DNA of 64,000 nt from Actinoallomurus soli (GCF_024055715.1 NZ_JAMXMV010000008.1:124001-188000), one strand, 5' to 3'; numbered from the stretch's first letter, positions 8,476 through 17,352 are shown. The notes: generated by a model not told the origin, from the sequence alone. Translations and numbers: made by a program.

Positions 8476-9657
8476 TCAGCGGCAGTCGTCCGGCGCGGGA
8501 TCGCCGTGGAGGCGCGCCCTGATCCAGGCGTTCAGATCCGGGGCCGCCGAGGGCACGACGTTGTGGTAGGCGTGCGGGTAGAGCCGGTAGGCGATGACGC
8601 CGCCACGGCCGCACATCCGCCCGATGGCGGCCTTGGTCACCCCGGGCGGGATGATCGGGTCGCGCCCGCCCTGCAGGATGAGGACGGGGACGGCCCGGGG
8701 GAGCGCGCCGACGCTGTCGGCGGCCAGGCCGGTGGACCAGGGCGGTGTCGTGCGCGGATCCCGGGTGAAGACCTTGCCCGCGGACAGCTTGGAGTACGCC
8801 TCGATCACCTCGTCGTCACATCCCTTCTCCAGGACGCCCAGCCGGGCCCGGCCGGCGGCGGTCATGATCGACTCCAGCCGGGCCGACGGGTCGGCCGCGC
8901 TGTACCCGGCGGCCACCTCGACGAGCCGCCCGGTGCCGTAGTCGAGGTCCGTGACATGGCGCGCCAGCGCGGGCAGGTCGATGGGCGGTGACGCCGCCGC
9001 CACGCCGACGAGGCGGAGGCCGGGCGCGTAGGACGACGCGACCTCACCGGCGAACAGCGCCGCGTGCGCCCCCTGCGAGTGGCCGAAGACCACGACCGAC
9101 CTGCCCAGGGCGGCGCCCGGCAGGCGGGCGGCGGCACGGACCGCGTCCAGGACGGAGTGCGCCTCGCTCTTCCCGACCAGGTAGGGATGGGGCCCGGGAG
9201 TGCCCAGGCCCTCGTAGTCGGTCGCGACGATCGCGTCGCCCGCCGCCAGCAGCGCGCGACCGTCCTCGATCCCGCCGATCGGGTCCGGGTCGGTGGACGG
9301 CGCGCAGGAGTCGCCCAGTCCCGTCGTCCCATGGGCCCACGCGACGACGGGCCGTCCTCCGGCCGGCGGCGCGCCCCCCGGGACGAACACCGAGCCGGAC
9401 ACGGCGATGTCCCGGCCCGCCGTGTCGCGCGAGTGGTAGAGGATGCGCCAGGCGCGCGCTCCCGCCGGCGCGGCGACCGATTCGCTGCGGATGAGGGTGC
9501 CGGGCGCTCGCCGCGGCAGGGGCACCGGCGGGCGGTAGAACGCCCAGGCGGGGCGCGGGTGCGGGCTCGCCTCGCCCGCGTCGGGATCCGTACCGGAACC
9601 GGAGCACCCGGTGAGCAGGATCGCTCCGGCGGCCCCGATGGAGATCAACCGTTTCAT
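8476..9657 (-). CDS. Secreted lipoprotein lipase (secretory lipase family)
   Basis: An alpha/beta hydrolase of 393 residues resembling the secretory lipases (LIP family). The N-terminus is a lipoprotein signal peptide with lipobox LLTGC (Cys18), so the enzyme should be anchored outside the membrane. The oxyanion segment AWAHGTTG, the nucleophile motif GHSQG, an Asp in LQGGRDPIIPP and a His in YPHAYHNV give the expected Ser-Asp-His triad. Substrates are probably acylglycerols or other esters. It is convergent with the TS-fold gene and divergent from the ABC transporter; no operon partner. Confidence 0.88.
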   Translation of the reverse strand: MKRLISIGAAGAILLTGCSGSGTDPDAGEASPHPRPAWAFYRPPVPLPRRAPGTLIRSESVAAPAGARAWRILYHSRDTAGRDIAVSGSVFVPGGAPPAGGRPVVAWAHGTTGLGDSCAPSTDPDPIGGIEDGRALLAAGDAIVATDYEGLGTPGPHPYLVGKSEAHSVLDAVRAAARLPGAALGRSVVVFGHSQGAHAALFAGEVASSYAPGLRLVGVAAASPPIDLPALARHVTDLDYGTGRLVEVAAGYSAADPSARLESIMTAAGRARLGVLEKGCDDEVIEAYSKLSAGKVFTRDPRTTPPWSTGLAADSVGALPRAVPVLILQGGRDPIIPPGVTKAAIGRMCGRGGVIAYRLYPHAYHNVVPSAAPDLNAWIRARLHGDPAPDDCR

Positions 9658-9913
9658 GCGTGACGACGCTAGGAGCGGCGCGGACGTCTGTCCTCGTGCC
9701 GGCGGCCGATCAGTGCCTCACCCGTTCGACGACCCGCCCGACCGGCGGACGGACCCCGGCTGCCCCGGATCCCCACGGCACGGCAGGCCGGCGGTGGGCG
9801 GCACGGCGGCGCCGGAACCCGTACGACACGGCCGCCCCGTCGTCGAATGGACGACCTCCGGTTCAGCCCGCCGGGGGAGGACCGCGCGGCCGTGACTGCC
9901 TACGGTCGGTGCC

Positions 9914-10828
9914 ATGCAGGTGATCCGATGCGAGGGACTGACGAAGCGGTACGGCGACACCGTCGCGGTCGACCGGCTGGACCTGACGATCGGGGGCGGT
10001 CAGGTCTTCGGCTTCCTGGGGCCGAACGGCTCGGGCAAGACCACGACGATGCGCATGCTGCTCGGCCTCATCACGCCGACGGCCGGGCGGGCCTGGGTGA
10101 ACGACCGGCCGCTCCCGGATCCGGACGGCCTGGCCCGGATCGGCGCGATGATCGAGGAGCCGGCGTTCCATCCGTGGCTGACCGGACGGCGCGCCCTCGA
10201 CGTTCTCGCCCTGCACGGGCCGCCGCCGCGACGCCGTGACGCCGTGGCGGCGGCCCTGGACCGGGTCGGTCTGTCCTCCGTCGCGGACCGGAAGGTCAAG
10301 GGGTACTCCCAGGGGATGCGGCAGCGGCTGGGACTGGCGGCGGCGCTGCTGCGCGACCCGGCGCTGCTCGTGCTGGACGAGCCGACGAACGGCATGGACC
10401 CGGCCGGCATCCGGGAGTTCCGTGCCCTGCTGCGCGCTCTGGCCGACGACGGCACGACGGTGTTCCTGTCCAGTCACCTGCTCGCCGAGGTGGAGCAGGT
10501 CTGCGATCGGGTGGCGGTGATGAACCGGGGGCGCCTGGTCGAGGAGGGACCGGTCGCCGAGCTGGCCACGGTACGACGGCGGGTGCGGGTCGTCCTCGAC
10601 GAGGGCGATCGGGATCGTGCCCGGGAGGTCCTGGCGGGGCGGCGGGCCCGTGTCGACGGCCCGGGGACGCTGCTGGTCGAGGAGGCCGACGGCCGTGAGG
10701 TCAACGAGGCTCTCGGCCGCGCCGGCGTGTGGGCCCGGGAGATCCTCGTCGAACGACCCGGCTTGGAAGAGGCGTTCCTGACCCTCACCGCGACCGAGGA
10801 GGACGACCGTGCGATCCCTGCGCGCTGA
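9914..10828 (+). CDS. ABC transporter ATP-binding protein
   Basis: A 304-residue ATPase of the multidrug/lantibiotic-type exporters. Walker A GPNGSGKTT (about residues 36-44), signature YSQGMRQRL, Walker B LLVLDEP, and an H-loop (SSHLLAEVEQ) are in place; the C-terminal 80 residues form the usual DrrA-like extension. The stop overlaps the GTG of the permease, and a NarL-type two-component system follows, so an operon sensing and exporting a cell-envelope compound is likely. Confidence 0.93.
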   Translation: MQVIRCEGLTKRYGDTVAVDRLDLTIGGGQVFGFLGPNGSGKTTTMRMLLGLITPTAGRAWVNDRPLPDPDGLARIGAMIEEPAFHPWLTGRRALDVLALHGPPPRRRDAVAAALDRVGLSSVADRKVKGYSQGMRQRLGLAAALLRDPALLVLDEPTNGMDPAGIREFRALLRALADDGTTVFLSSHLLAEVEQVCDRVAVMNRGRLVEEGPVAELATVRRRVRVVLDEGDRDRAREVLAGRRARVDGPGTLLVEEADGREVNEALGRAGVWAREILVERPGLEEAFLTLTATEEDDRAIPAR

Positions 10829-11759
10829 GTTGCGCAAGCTGAACCGGCCACTGCTGTACGGCGTCGCGTTCGCGGTCATGCTGTTCTGCGTTCTGCTGGC
10901 GGTGGGCGGCGCGTCCAACGCCGCGAAGAACGCCGCCGACGCCGGACGCGTGCCGTCCTCGTGCACCGAGTTGAGGATGCCGGAGGGACCGGCGTGCGAG
11001 GCCACGAAGGTGAGCGTCCGCGCGCGGGCGGCGCTCGACCGCGTTCGGCGGCTGCAGGACGCGAAGCGGACCGCGGCGCAGCTCGACCCGGCGGCCGCCG
11101 GCGCGGAGGCGGCCGGGCTCATGGCCTCGCTCCCCGGCGTGCTGGCCGTCGCCCTGCTCGCCGGCGGCCATGTCGGAGGCGAGTGGTCCGGACGGACCCT
11201 GAAGACCGTGCTCACCCACTGCGGCCGCCGCGAGCGGGTGCTCGCGGCGAAGCTGGTGAGCCTGTGGCTGGCCGCGGTGGGCCTCATCGCGGCGTGCTGG
11301 GCGGCGCTCGCCGTGGCCGGCCCGATCCTCGTACGGGCGTACCATCTGCCGTCCCCGCACGCCTCGGCGGCCGACGAGCTGCGGCACTCGGCAGGGCAGG
11401 TCGGGCGGGCACTGGCGGTCGTCGCGGTGTTCGCCGTGATCGGGGTGCTCGCCGCCGTCGTCACGCGCGGCTCCATCGGCACGATGGCCGCCACGGCCGG
11501 GATCTTCGTGACGGCGCTGGCGCTGGCCGGGCTGCCGGGCACCGCGCGCTGGACGCCCGCCACCTGGGTTCAGGAGTGGATGGGCTTCGCGGCCGGGCTC
11601 GGGTCGGTCACCACGCTGCCGGACAACTTCTGGTCGCGGTTCATCCCCGCGACCGGCTCTCCGCCGGGGCCGTCGGCCGGCCTGGCCGGCCTCGCGGCCA
11701 CCGCCCTCGTCGGCGTGCTCGCGGCCGTCGTGCTCTTCCGCCGGTCCGACGTGGGCTGA
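10809..11759 (+). CDS. ABC transporter permease
   Basis: A 316-residue membrane subunit with about six helices. The first is near residues 15-35; a long extracytoplasmic stretch of about 60 residues with two Cys (SSCTELRMPEGPACEA) follows, then five further helices. The GTG start overlaps the ATPase gene by 20 bp, which indicates coupling. This fits the ABC-2 type permease that pairs with the preceding DrrA-like ATPase. Substrate unknown; the two-component genes downstream may control it. Confidence 0.9.
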   Translation: MRSLRAELRKLNRPLLYGVAFAVMLFCVLLAVGGASNAAKNAADAGRVPSSCTELRMPEGPACEATKVSVRARAALDRVRRLQDAKRTAAQLDPAAAGAEAAGLMASLPGVLAVALLAGGHVGGEWSGRTLKTVLTHCGRRERVLAAKLVSLWLAAVGLIAACWAALAVAGPILVRAYHLPSPHASAADELRHSAGQVGRALAVVAVFAVIGVLAAVVTRGSIGTMAATAGIFVTALALAGLPGTARWTPATWVQEWMGFAAGLGSVTTLPDNFWSRFIPATGSPPGPSAGLAGLAATALVGVLAAVVLFRRSDVG

Positions 11760-11849
11760 TGAGATCGTGATGGGACCGGCGAGCGGGAGGAACCGGCCCT
11801 GCCTGCCGGGGACGTGTGGGCGCGCCGGGTGGACTGGGAGGAGCCGGTC

Positions 11850-13025
11850 ATGTCGGCTGGGGACGTGACGCCGTGCCGGGGGCCGAGCTGGAGGGACCCG
11901 GCCGTGCCCCGTGGGGTCCTGACGCCGCGCCGGGTCGACGCCGCCGTCGCGGCGGGCCTGTTCGCCTGGGGCGCGCCGGACGTCCCGTGGTGGTGGAAGC
12001 CGGCCTCGCACGTTCCGGTGACGCCCGTGGTGCTCGGCTACCTGGGCCTGGAGCTGGCGGCCTCCGTCCCGTTCCTGTGGCGACGGCGCGCCCCGGTGCC
12101 CGTCCTGCTGGCCACGAGCGGCGTGCTCGCGGTCCGTGCGGCCCTGCACCAGCACGCGATCGCGGCCTTCGCCGCGGTGCTGGTCGCCGCGTACGGGGTC
12201 GGCGCGTACGGCGTGCAGACGCGGAGACACGCACGGTGGCTCGGCTGGCTCGGACTGATCGCCGGAGCGGTCGTCGGCGTCATGGTCAACCTCCACCGCG
12301 TCGCAGGGGTGCCGTTCGCGCTGCTCGGCGCGGCCTTCCTCGCCGGGGACGCGGCGACCGCGCGCCGGGCCGAGGCCGCGCTCGCCGTGGAGGCCGCGCA
12401 CCTGACCGAGCGCACCCGCATCGCCCGTGAGCTGCACGACGTCCTCGTGCACCAGCTCTCGGCGATCACCGTCCAGGCCGGTGCCGCCCGCCTGACCGGC
12501 TCCGCCCCGGCCGAGACGCTCGGCACGGTCGAGCGGCTCGCCCGCGAGGCGCTGAACGAGCTGAACCACCTGCTCGGCACGCTCCGGCGGGAGGACGAGA
12601 AGGGCGGCCCCCGGCGTCCGGTTCCCTCTCTGGCCGAGATCGGCGCGCTGATCGCGATGGCACGGGACGCCGGTGTCCCCGCGGACCTGGAGGTGACCGG
12701 CAGGGCGCGCGAGCTCAGTCCCGGCCTGCAGCTGTCGGCGTACCGCATCGTCCAGGAGTCGCTCACGAACGTCGCCCGGCACGCGCCCGGCGCCGCGACC
12801 CGGGTGACGCTGCGCTACCTCGACGACCGCCTCGCCGTCGAGATCACCAACGGGCCGCCGGGCCGGGGACGCCGCGGCGGCCGGTCGGCGTCCGGCGGCC
12901 GGGGCCTGCTCGGCATGCGCGAGCGCGCGGAGTCGCTGGGCGGGGATCTGCGCGCCTCGGCCACGGACCGGGGGTTTCGGGTGACCGCGGCGCTTCCGTA
13001 CGGCGCGTGGAAGGGCGGATCATGA
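11850..13025 (+). CDS. Sensor histidine kinase, NarL-partner (HisKA_3) type
   Basis: A 391-residue membrane sensor with about five helices in residues 40-175. The dimerisation/phosphoacceptor motif ERTRIARELHDVLVHQ puts His196 as the phosphorylated residue, and a HATPase domain follows (N-box ESLTNVARHA, G-box GRGLLGMRERAESLGG). ATG 11850 is preceded by GGAGGAG; the frame is open further upstream but without a better site. Its stop overlaps the response regulator start (ATGA). Like LiaS/DesK-type kinases it has no large external domain, so it may sense the membrane or its transporter. Confidence 0.94.
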   Translation: MSAGDVTPCRGPSWRDPAVPRGVLTPRRVDAAVAAGLFAWGAPDVPWWWKPASHVPVTPVVLGYLGLELAASVPFLWRRRAPVPVLLATSGVLAVRAALHQHAIAAFAAVLVAAYGVGAYGVQTRRHARWLGWLGLIAGAVVGVMVNLHRVAGVPFALLGAAFLAGDAATARRAEAALAVEAAHLTERTRIARELHDVLVHQLSAITVQAGAARLTGSAPAETLGTVERLAREALNELNHLLGTLRREDEKGGPRRPVPSLAEIGALIAMARDAGVPADLEVTGRARELSPGLQLSAYRIVQESLTNVARHAPGAATRVTLRYLDDRLAVEITNGPPGRGRRGGRSASGGRGLLGMRERAESLGGDLRASATDRGFRVTAALPYGAWKGGS

Positions 13026-13705
13026 CGGCGAGCGCGCCGATCAGCGTGCTGATCGCCGACGACCAGGCGCTCGTGCGCGCGGGTCTCGTCGCGTTGGTGG
13101 GCGCACAGGCGGATCTCACCGTGGTCGCCGAGGCGGCCGACGGCGCGGAGGCGGTGGCGCGCGCCCGCGAGGTCCACCCCGACGTCGTGCTGATGGACAT
13201 CAGGATGCCCGTGCTGGACGGCCTGGCGGCGACCCGCCGGATCCTCACCGGATCGGCCGGCCCCGCGCCGCGCGTCGTCGTCCTGACCACCTACGACCTG
13301 GACGAGTACGTCTACGACGCGCTGTGCGCGGGGGCCTGCGGGTTCCTGCTGAAGCACGCGCCGCCGGAGGAGCTGCTCCTGGGCGTCCGCGCCGCCGCCG
13401 GCGGCGGCGCGCTCATCTCTCCGGCGGTGACGGGGCCGCTGATCGAGGCGTTCACCGGCAGGAGGCGCGCCCGGGCCCGGCCGCCGGTGGCCCTGGCCCG
13501 GCTCACCGCCCGCGAACGTGAGGTCTTCGACCTGGTGGTGGAGGGGAGGACGAACACGGAGATCGCCCGGATGCTGTCCATCGCCGAGACGACGGTCAAG
13601 ACGCATCTCGGGCGCGTTCTGGACAAGCTCGGCCTGCGCGACCGGGTGCACGCCGTGATGTACGCGTACGAGAACGCGCTCGTCCCGCCCGGCACCCGGC
13701 GGTGA
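13022..13705 (+). CDS. Response regulator, NarL/LuxR family
   Basis: A 227-residue regulator: receiver domain (residues 8-125) with acidic pocket IADDQ, phosphoacceptor Asp59 in VLMDIRMP, and a C-terminal LuxR helix-turn-helix (LTAREREVFDLVVEGRTNTEIA, about 160-220). It is translationally coupled to the kinase. The last 309 bp (13397-13705) are repeated almost exactly at 16959-17267, two mismatches over 394 bp; this copy is the intact gene. Confidence 0.95.
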   Translation: MTASAPISVLIADDQALVRAGLVALVGAQADLTVVAEAADGAEAVARAREVHPDVVLMDIRMPVLDGLAATRRILTGSAGPAPRVVVLTTYDLDEYVYDALCAGACGFLLKHAPPEELLLGVRAAAGGGALISPAVTGPLIEAFTGRRRARARPPVALARLTAREREVFDLVVEGRTNTEIARMLSIAETTVKTHLGRVLDKLGLRDRVHAVMYAYENALVPPGTRR

Positions 13706-13790
13706 GGGCCGATCGGTCAGCGCCGGACGACGTCGGCGTTCATGTCGGCGAGGAACTCCTCGCTCTCGGCGTCGGCGACGTGGGCGAACA
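13397..13790. repeat. 394-bp direct repeat, left copy
   Basis: Matches 16959-17352 with two mismatches by eye. It contains the last 309 bp of the response regulator and the adjoining 3' end of the convergent SseB-like gene. Together with the right copy it brackets about 3.2 kb of accessory DNA. Confidence 0.95.
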
Positions 13791-13886
13791 GACGAGGAAG
13801 CCCTGGATGTCGCTGAACGGGATGAGAGCGGCGTCGTCGCTCTCCGGGTCGATCACCATCGCCTGGACCTCGCCGCTGCGGGCGAT
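13717..13886 (-). pseudogene. SseB-like gene fragment
   Basis: A broken copy of the gene at 17279-17953. Bases 13717-13790 match 17279-17352 and 13791-13886 match 17618-17713, so 265 bp are missing inside, which also breaks the frame. The match stops abruptly at 13886 and unrelated sequence follows. No start codon region is present, so it is not functional. Confidence 0.9.
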
Positions 13887-14110
13887 TTTCGCCGGCCGCT
13901 GCCGGGCATCACCACGGTCGTCAGCATCGAGCGGTGGCCGGACCTGGCCCGGCAGGCCCGGCAGAGGCGGGACGGCAGGTGGCCGTCATGACCGTGATCC
14001 CCTTCTGCCATGCCCGCCGAGGAAGCCGTCCAGGCCTGAAGGTCAAGCAGCGGAGTCTGCAGATCGGTATCACCGAGGCATGCGCAAGTCCGCTCTCTCG
14101 GGATCAGAGG
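13887..14110. other. Unassigned junction sequence of the island
   Basis: 224 bp between the SseB fragment and the lipoprotein gene. A plus-strand frame reads PGITTVVSIERWPDLARQ up to a TGA near 13990 and looks like the tail of a lost gene, but I do not recognise it. No intact gene is visible. Confidence 0.4.
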
Positions 14111-15358
14111 TCAAGCTCGGTAATGCTGTAGGGCGCGGAACTGGCGGCACCATGTGCGGTTTCTGCCGGGCAGGCCGCTGGGTTCGGGCTTGCACACGTA
14201 CGGGCAGAACATGCTGTTGAGCACCCAGGGAGTGCTGTTCGGGCCGAAGTCCTTTGGCATCGCTGAGGCCTGGGTGATGCCGTAGGCGGCCACGGCCAGT
14301 TTCCCGGTGCTGCGGAAGCGCTCCATCTGGTCGGCCAGGAAGTTCTTGTTGTCCGCGTACCACGTGTTGGAGAGTAGGAAGTCGTTCCACTCCTGCTCGT
14401 CGAAGGGGCGCTGGGTGGCGTCCTTGATGACCTGCCACACGGGGGTCCCCTTCGCGATGCCGTGGCTGCGGGCGAAGGCAGGGTTCACCGCGTCGCTCAT
14501 GTGCTGCTTCCAGAGCTGTACCAGGGAGAACTCGGTGGCGAGGAACCTCTGGTCGCTGCGGAGGAACGGCAGCACGTAGTCGAGGTACTTCTTCGCCGCG
14601 GCCGGGCCGGGTACGTGCGGGTGGATGTCCACGCCTGCGATGGACGGCGTGTGGGCGGTGAAGGTCATCCAGCGCCGCGTCTGCGCGGTTTCGGCGCCGG
14701 GCCGGTAGAGGGCGGTGAGCGCTCCCATGTAGATCTTGGTCTTGCAGTTCGCTCCGAAGTGCTTCTGCCGGTATTGGGCGGTGTGCAGGGCGAGCGCCTC
14801 GTAGAAGGTGTTGATACGGGGAGTTTCGCGGTCCGTCTTGCTCGTCTCGAAGAAGGGCTCGTTGCCGATGGTCAGGATGTCGACCTTGCCCATGGTCGCG
14901 GCCAGAACCTTGTCCAGCCGTGCCAGGGCGGTCGTCATGGCCGGGCTGCCGGGTGTGGGGATGGGCCTGTTCTGGTACTGGAACTTCGTGGTCAGTACGG
15001 TGCCGTAGCCGTGGGCGGCCGCCTGGAGCAACTTAGCGAATCCGGTCTGGGTCGCCGGGTTCCCCTGGTCGGCGTTGGACATCAGATAGAAGCCGCGTAT
15101 CCAGGTGCCCGAGACCGCCTGCAGCTCGGCGTAGTCGATCTTCTCCAGAGCCTGGTTGACATTGGCGGCGAGTACGCCGGAGGCAGGCGGCGCGCTCACC
15201 GTGCCCGGGCTGGAGGAGGAGCCCGCGGCGGGAGAGGAATTGTTCCCGTCCGGGCCGCAGGCCGCCGTTCCCAGGGCCGCCAGCACGGCACCCCCGGACA
15301 AGGCAAGCATCTGCCGCCGGGAAGTCTCCCCGCGCTGCCGTCCCCTATCGAATCCCAT
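14111..15358 (-). CDS. Secreted TIM-barrel (glycosidase-like) lipoprotein
   Basis: A 415-residue exported protein. The start ATG at 15358 has GGGAG just upstream. The N-terminus combines an RR pair (TSRRQMLALSGG) with a lipobox (LGTAAC), suggesting Tat export and lipid anchoring, then a Ser/Gly/Pro-rich linker. The main domain resembles a clan GH-A TIM barrel: ILTIGNEPFFE (NEP as acid/base), DIHPHVPGP, and FLATEFSLVQLW with a possible second catalytic Glu. The family and substrate are not recognised. It is the largest gene in the direct-repeat-bounded island, reading opposite to the flanking response regulator copies. Confidence 0.7.
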   Translation of the reverse strand: MGFDRGRQRGETSRRQMLALSGGAVLAALGTAACGPDGNNSSPAAGSSSSPGTVSAPPASGVLAANVNQALEKIDYAELQAVSGTWIRGFYLMSNADQGNPATQTGFAKLLQAAAHGYGTVLTTKFQYQNRPIPTPGSPAMTTALARLDKVLAATMGKVDILTIGNEPFFETSKTDRETPRINTFYEALALHTAQYRQKHFGANCKTKIYMGALTALYRPGAETAQTRRWMTFTAHTPSIAGVDIHPHVPGPAAAKKYLDYVLPFLRSDQRFLATEFSLVQLWKQHMSDAVNPAFARSHGIAKGTPVWQVIKDATQRPFDEQEWNDFLLSNTWYADNKNFLADQMERFRSTGKLAVAAYGITQASAMPKDFGPNSTPWVLNSMFCPYVCKPEPSGLPGRNRTWCRQFRALQHYRA

Positions 15359-15494
15359 TTCGCTCCCTCGCATGGGCCTGCCCGCCTCCCGGCTTGTCCG
15401 GCTCGTCCGTGCGGCCCCAACAGGTCCGGTTGAACCAGGCCATTACATATTAGGACGACACAATACCTATATCGCTTCTCGCCGAATTTCGGGA

Positions 15495-15998
15495 TCACGG
15501 GGACGCAGGAACACCGACCGGTTCCTGGGCCCCAGTGACCGTACCGTCGGCGTTTTCGGTAAAGCGGATGACCAGAAAATGCTTGCGATCGGCTAGCGCA
15601 ATCACCGAGAACGGCTGCCCATCCTTCAGGCCTGGCGCTTTGAAGTCCACCCGGGATCCAAAGGCCGAACCGAACTGCGGGCAGCGCCGGTGCCGGTCCT
15701 TGTCGAACGGGTCACGGCCGTGACCGGTGGGCGTCCTCACCCGTTCGCTGAATTTCCTGTTGTCGGGTCGGGTCTCGGTCCCGATGTTCGCGGTGTACCA
15801 GACGCGGAACGGCACGTCCGAGCAGACCGCGATAATGCCGTTCCCTTGAGGATCTGGATCCGTGTTGTTGAGCCTGTTGTTGACGTCGTTGGTGAAGACG
15901 GACGCGGCCAGCACGGCAATGCCCCCGAAAATACCGACCCCGGCGGCGATGGCGACGGCGACGAAGGCGAACCGGCGCGTGCGAACAAGCGGGAGCAT
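15495..15998 (-). CDS. Hypothetical membrane-anchored protein
   Basis: 167 residues, no family recognised. One N-terminal helix (FVAVAIAAGVGIFGGIAVLAA, about residues 11-32) probably anchors a polar external domain with two Cys (AVCSDVP, HRRCPQF). ATG 15998 has a GGAGG site. Island gene between the glycosidase-like lipoprotein and the DUF3592 protein, all on the minus strand. Confidence 0.65.
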   Translation of the reverse strand: MLPLVRTRRFAFVAVAIAAGVGIFGGIAVLAASVFTNDVNNRLNNTDPDPQGNGIIAVCSDVPFRVWYTANIGTETRPDNRKFSERVRTPTGHGRDPFDKDRHRRCPQFGSAFGSRVDFKAPGLKDGQPFSVIALADRKHFLVIRFTENADGTVTGAQEPVGVPASP

Positions 15999-16127
15999 GA
16001 CCCTCCAGGTGTGTAGTCGAACCTAAGCCGCTTTGACGGACCAAACCCAGTAGGGCTACGGGGCGACGGCGGAGGGGATGACCCGGCGGGCGGTGCTGTG
16101 GCGGAGATCCCATCGGTGGCAGCACTC

Positions 16128-16577
16128 TTATCGGACACCGCCGAAAGCGATGAGCACGAATGGGAAGACTATGAAGAACGCACTGGCCACGAACCCGAGG
16201 ATGATGCGCTGCCGTCGGTCCGAGCGCCGGTCAATGCGGGCGGTGGTGGAGGGGGAGTCGGGCAGGTAGATCACCGGGACGGCGAGGCCGATCGGCCGAC
16301 GCCGGACGCCCGAGCGGGTGGGTTTGCATTCGTGCATATTGCCGTACGCGTCAGCGAAGCTCACCATCGCGAACGTGACCCAGCCGGCGGACTCGCCCGC
16401 TCCGGACCATTCCCTCTTGTAGCGGCTCACGGTCCCCTGGACCCGTATGCCCTGTCGCTGCAGCCGGCCCTGGAGCCGCACCTCACGTACCTGGACGACA
16501 AGGCACGCCAGCCCCGCCAGTACCGACAGACCCAGGAGTGCCACCGCCGCACCCGCCTTCCGCTCATGGCCAATCAA
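16128..16577 (-). CDS. DUF3592-like membrane protein
   Basis: 149 residues with an N-terminal helix (about 9-28), a middle beta-rich stretch (IRVQGTVSRYKREW, VTFAMVSFADAYGN, VPVIYLPDSPSTTARI) and a C-terminal helix (about 125-146). This is the DUF3592 layout, in which a soluble domain lies between two membrane helices. The longest frame starts with TTG at 16577 and lacks a clear ribosome site, so the start is uncertain. Function of the family is unknown. Confidence 0.65.
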   Translation of the reverse strand: MIGHERKAGAAVALLGLSVLAGLACLVVQVREVRLQGRLQRQGIRVQGTVSRYKREWSGAGESAGWVTFAMVSFADAYGNMHECKPTRSGVRRRPIGLAVPVIYLPDSPSTTARIDRRSDRRQRIILGFVASAFFIVFPFVLIAFGGVR

Positions 16578-16734
16578 GGTGTTGCGACGAGAGGGAGAGC
16601 GGGACGGTTTGCGGACGTACGCGTGATCGTGATCACCCTCGGCGTCACCGGCAGGATCGGCCAGACATGCCTCCGGCGGGGGTTCTCCGGCTCGGGGATG
16701 CCCCCGGCACGCGCCACTGTCGGCCAGGGACCAG

Positions 16735-16875
16735 GAACTTCGACGAGGTGTTCACCTCGCTGGGCGCGCGGGTGACCCGCACACCGGTCCGCGCACCACG
16801 AGCGAACGCGATGGCCGAACGCCGGGTCGCCACCGTACGCCGAGAGTGCACCGACCGGATCCTGATCACAGGTGT
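16735..16875 (+). pseudogene. Transposase/integrase-core remnant
   Basis: About 47 codons (NFDEVFTSLGARVTRTPVRA, then PRANAMAERRVATVRRECTD, then RILITG) match the end of a DDE integrase-core transposase of the IS3/IS481 kind; AERxVxTVRRECxDRILI is a typical segment with the third catalytic Glu. Neither end continues as transposase. It shows a mobile element once sat at the right end of the island. Confidence 0.75.
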
Positions 16876-16894
16876 CGTGACGGCCTCGCCCGGC

Positions 16895-16936
16895 GCCGGT
16901 GTGCGAGAACTCCTCCAGATGGGATCGCACACCGGC
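16895..16936. repeat. Perfect 12-bp inverted repeat
   Basis: GCCGGTGTGCGA (16895-16906) and TCGCACACCGGC (16925-16936) around 18 bp. It lies between the transposase remnant and the right copy of the direct repeat. Could be an element end, a hairpin, or chance in GC-rich DNA. Confidence 0.6.
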
Positions 16937-16958
16937 GTCGCCTATGAGGATCACTCGT

Positions 16959-17267
16959 GCCGGCGGCGGCGCGCTCATCTCTCCGGCGGTGACCGGGCCG
17001 CTGATCGAGGCGTTCACCGGCAGGAGGCGCGCCCGGGCCCGGCCGCCGGTGGCCCTGGCCCGGCTCACCGCCCGCGAACGTGAGGTCTTCGACCTGGTGG
17101 TGGAGGGGAGGACGAACACGGAGATCGCCCGGATGCTGTCCATCGCCGAGACGACGGTCAAGACGCATCTCGGGCGCGTTCTGGACAAGCTCGGCCTGCG
17201 CGACCGGGTGCACGCCGTGATGTACGCGTATGAGAACGCGCTCGTCCCGCCCGGCACCCGGCGGTGA
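16959..17267 (+). pseudogene. Response regulator C-terminal fragment
   Basis: Encodes the last 102 residues of the regulator at 13022-13705, including the whole LuxR helix-turn-helix, without the receiver domain. An ATG at 16899 is in frame and would add 20 unrelated residues, so a stand-alone DNA-binding peptide of 122 residues is conceivable, though no ribosome site or promoter is evident. Confidence 0.85.
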
Positions 17268-17352
17268 GGGCCGATCGGTCAGCGCCGGACGACGTCGGCG
17301 TTCATGTCGGCGAGGAACTCCTCGCTCTCGGCGTCGGCGACGTGGGCGAACA
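16959..17352. repeat. 394-bp direct repeat, right copy
   Basis: Near-identical copy of 13397-13790. It holds a C-terminal response regulator fragment and joins directly to the intact SseB-like gene. Confidence 0.95.

Noticed and set aside
9914-13705. Antibiotic biosynthetic cluster around the ABC/two-component genes or near the AfsR-type gene
   Set aside because: No polyketide, peptide or RiPP biosynthetic enzymes are adjacent; only export and regulation genes are seen.
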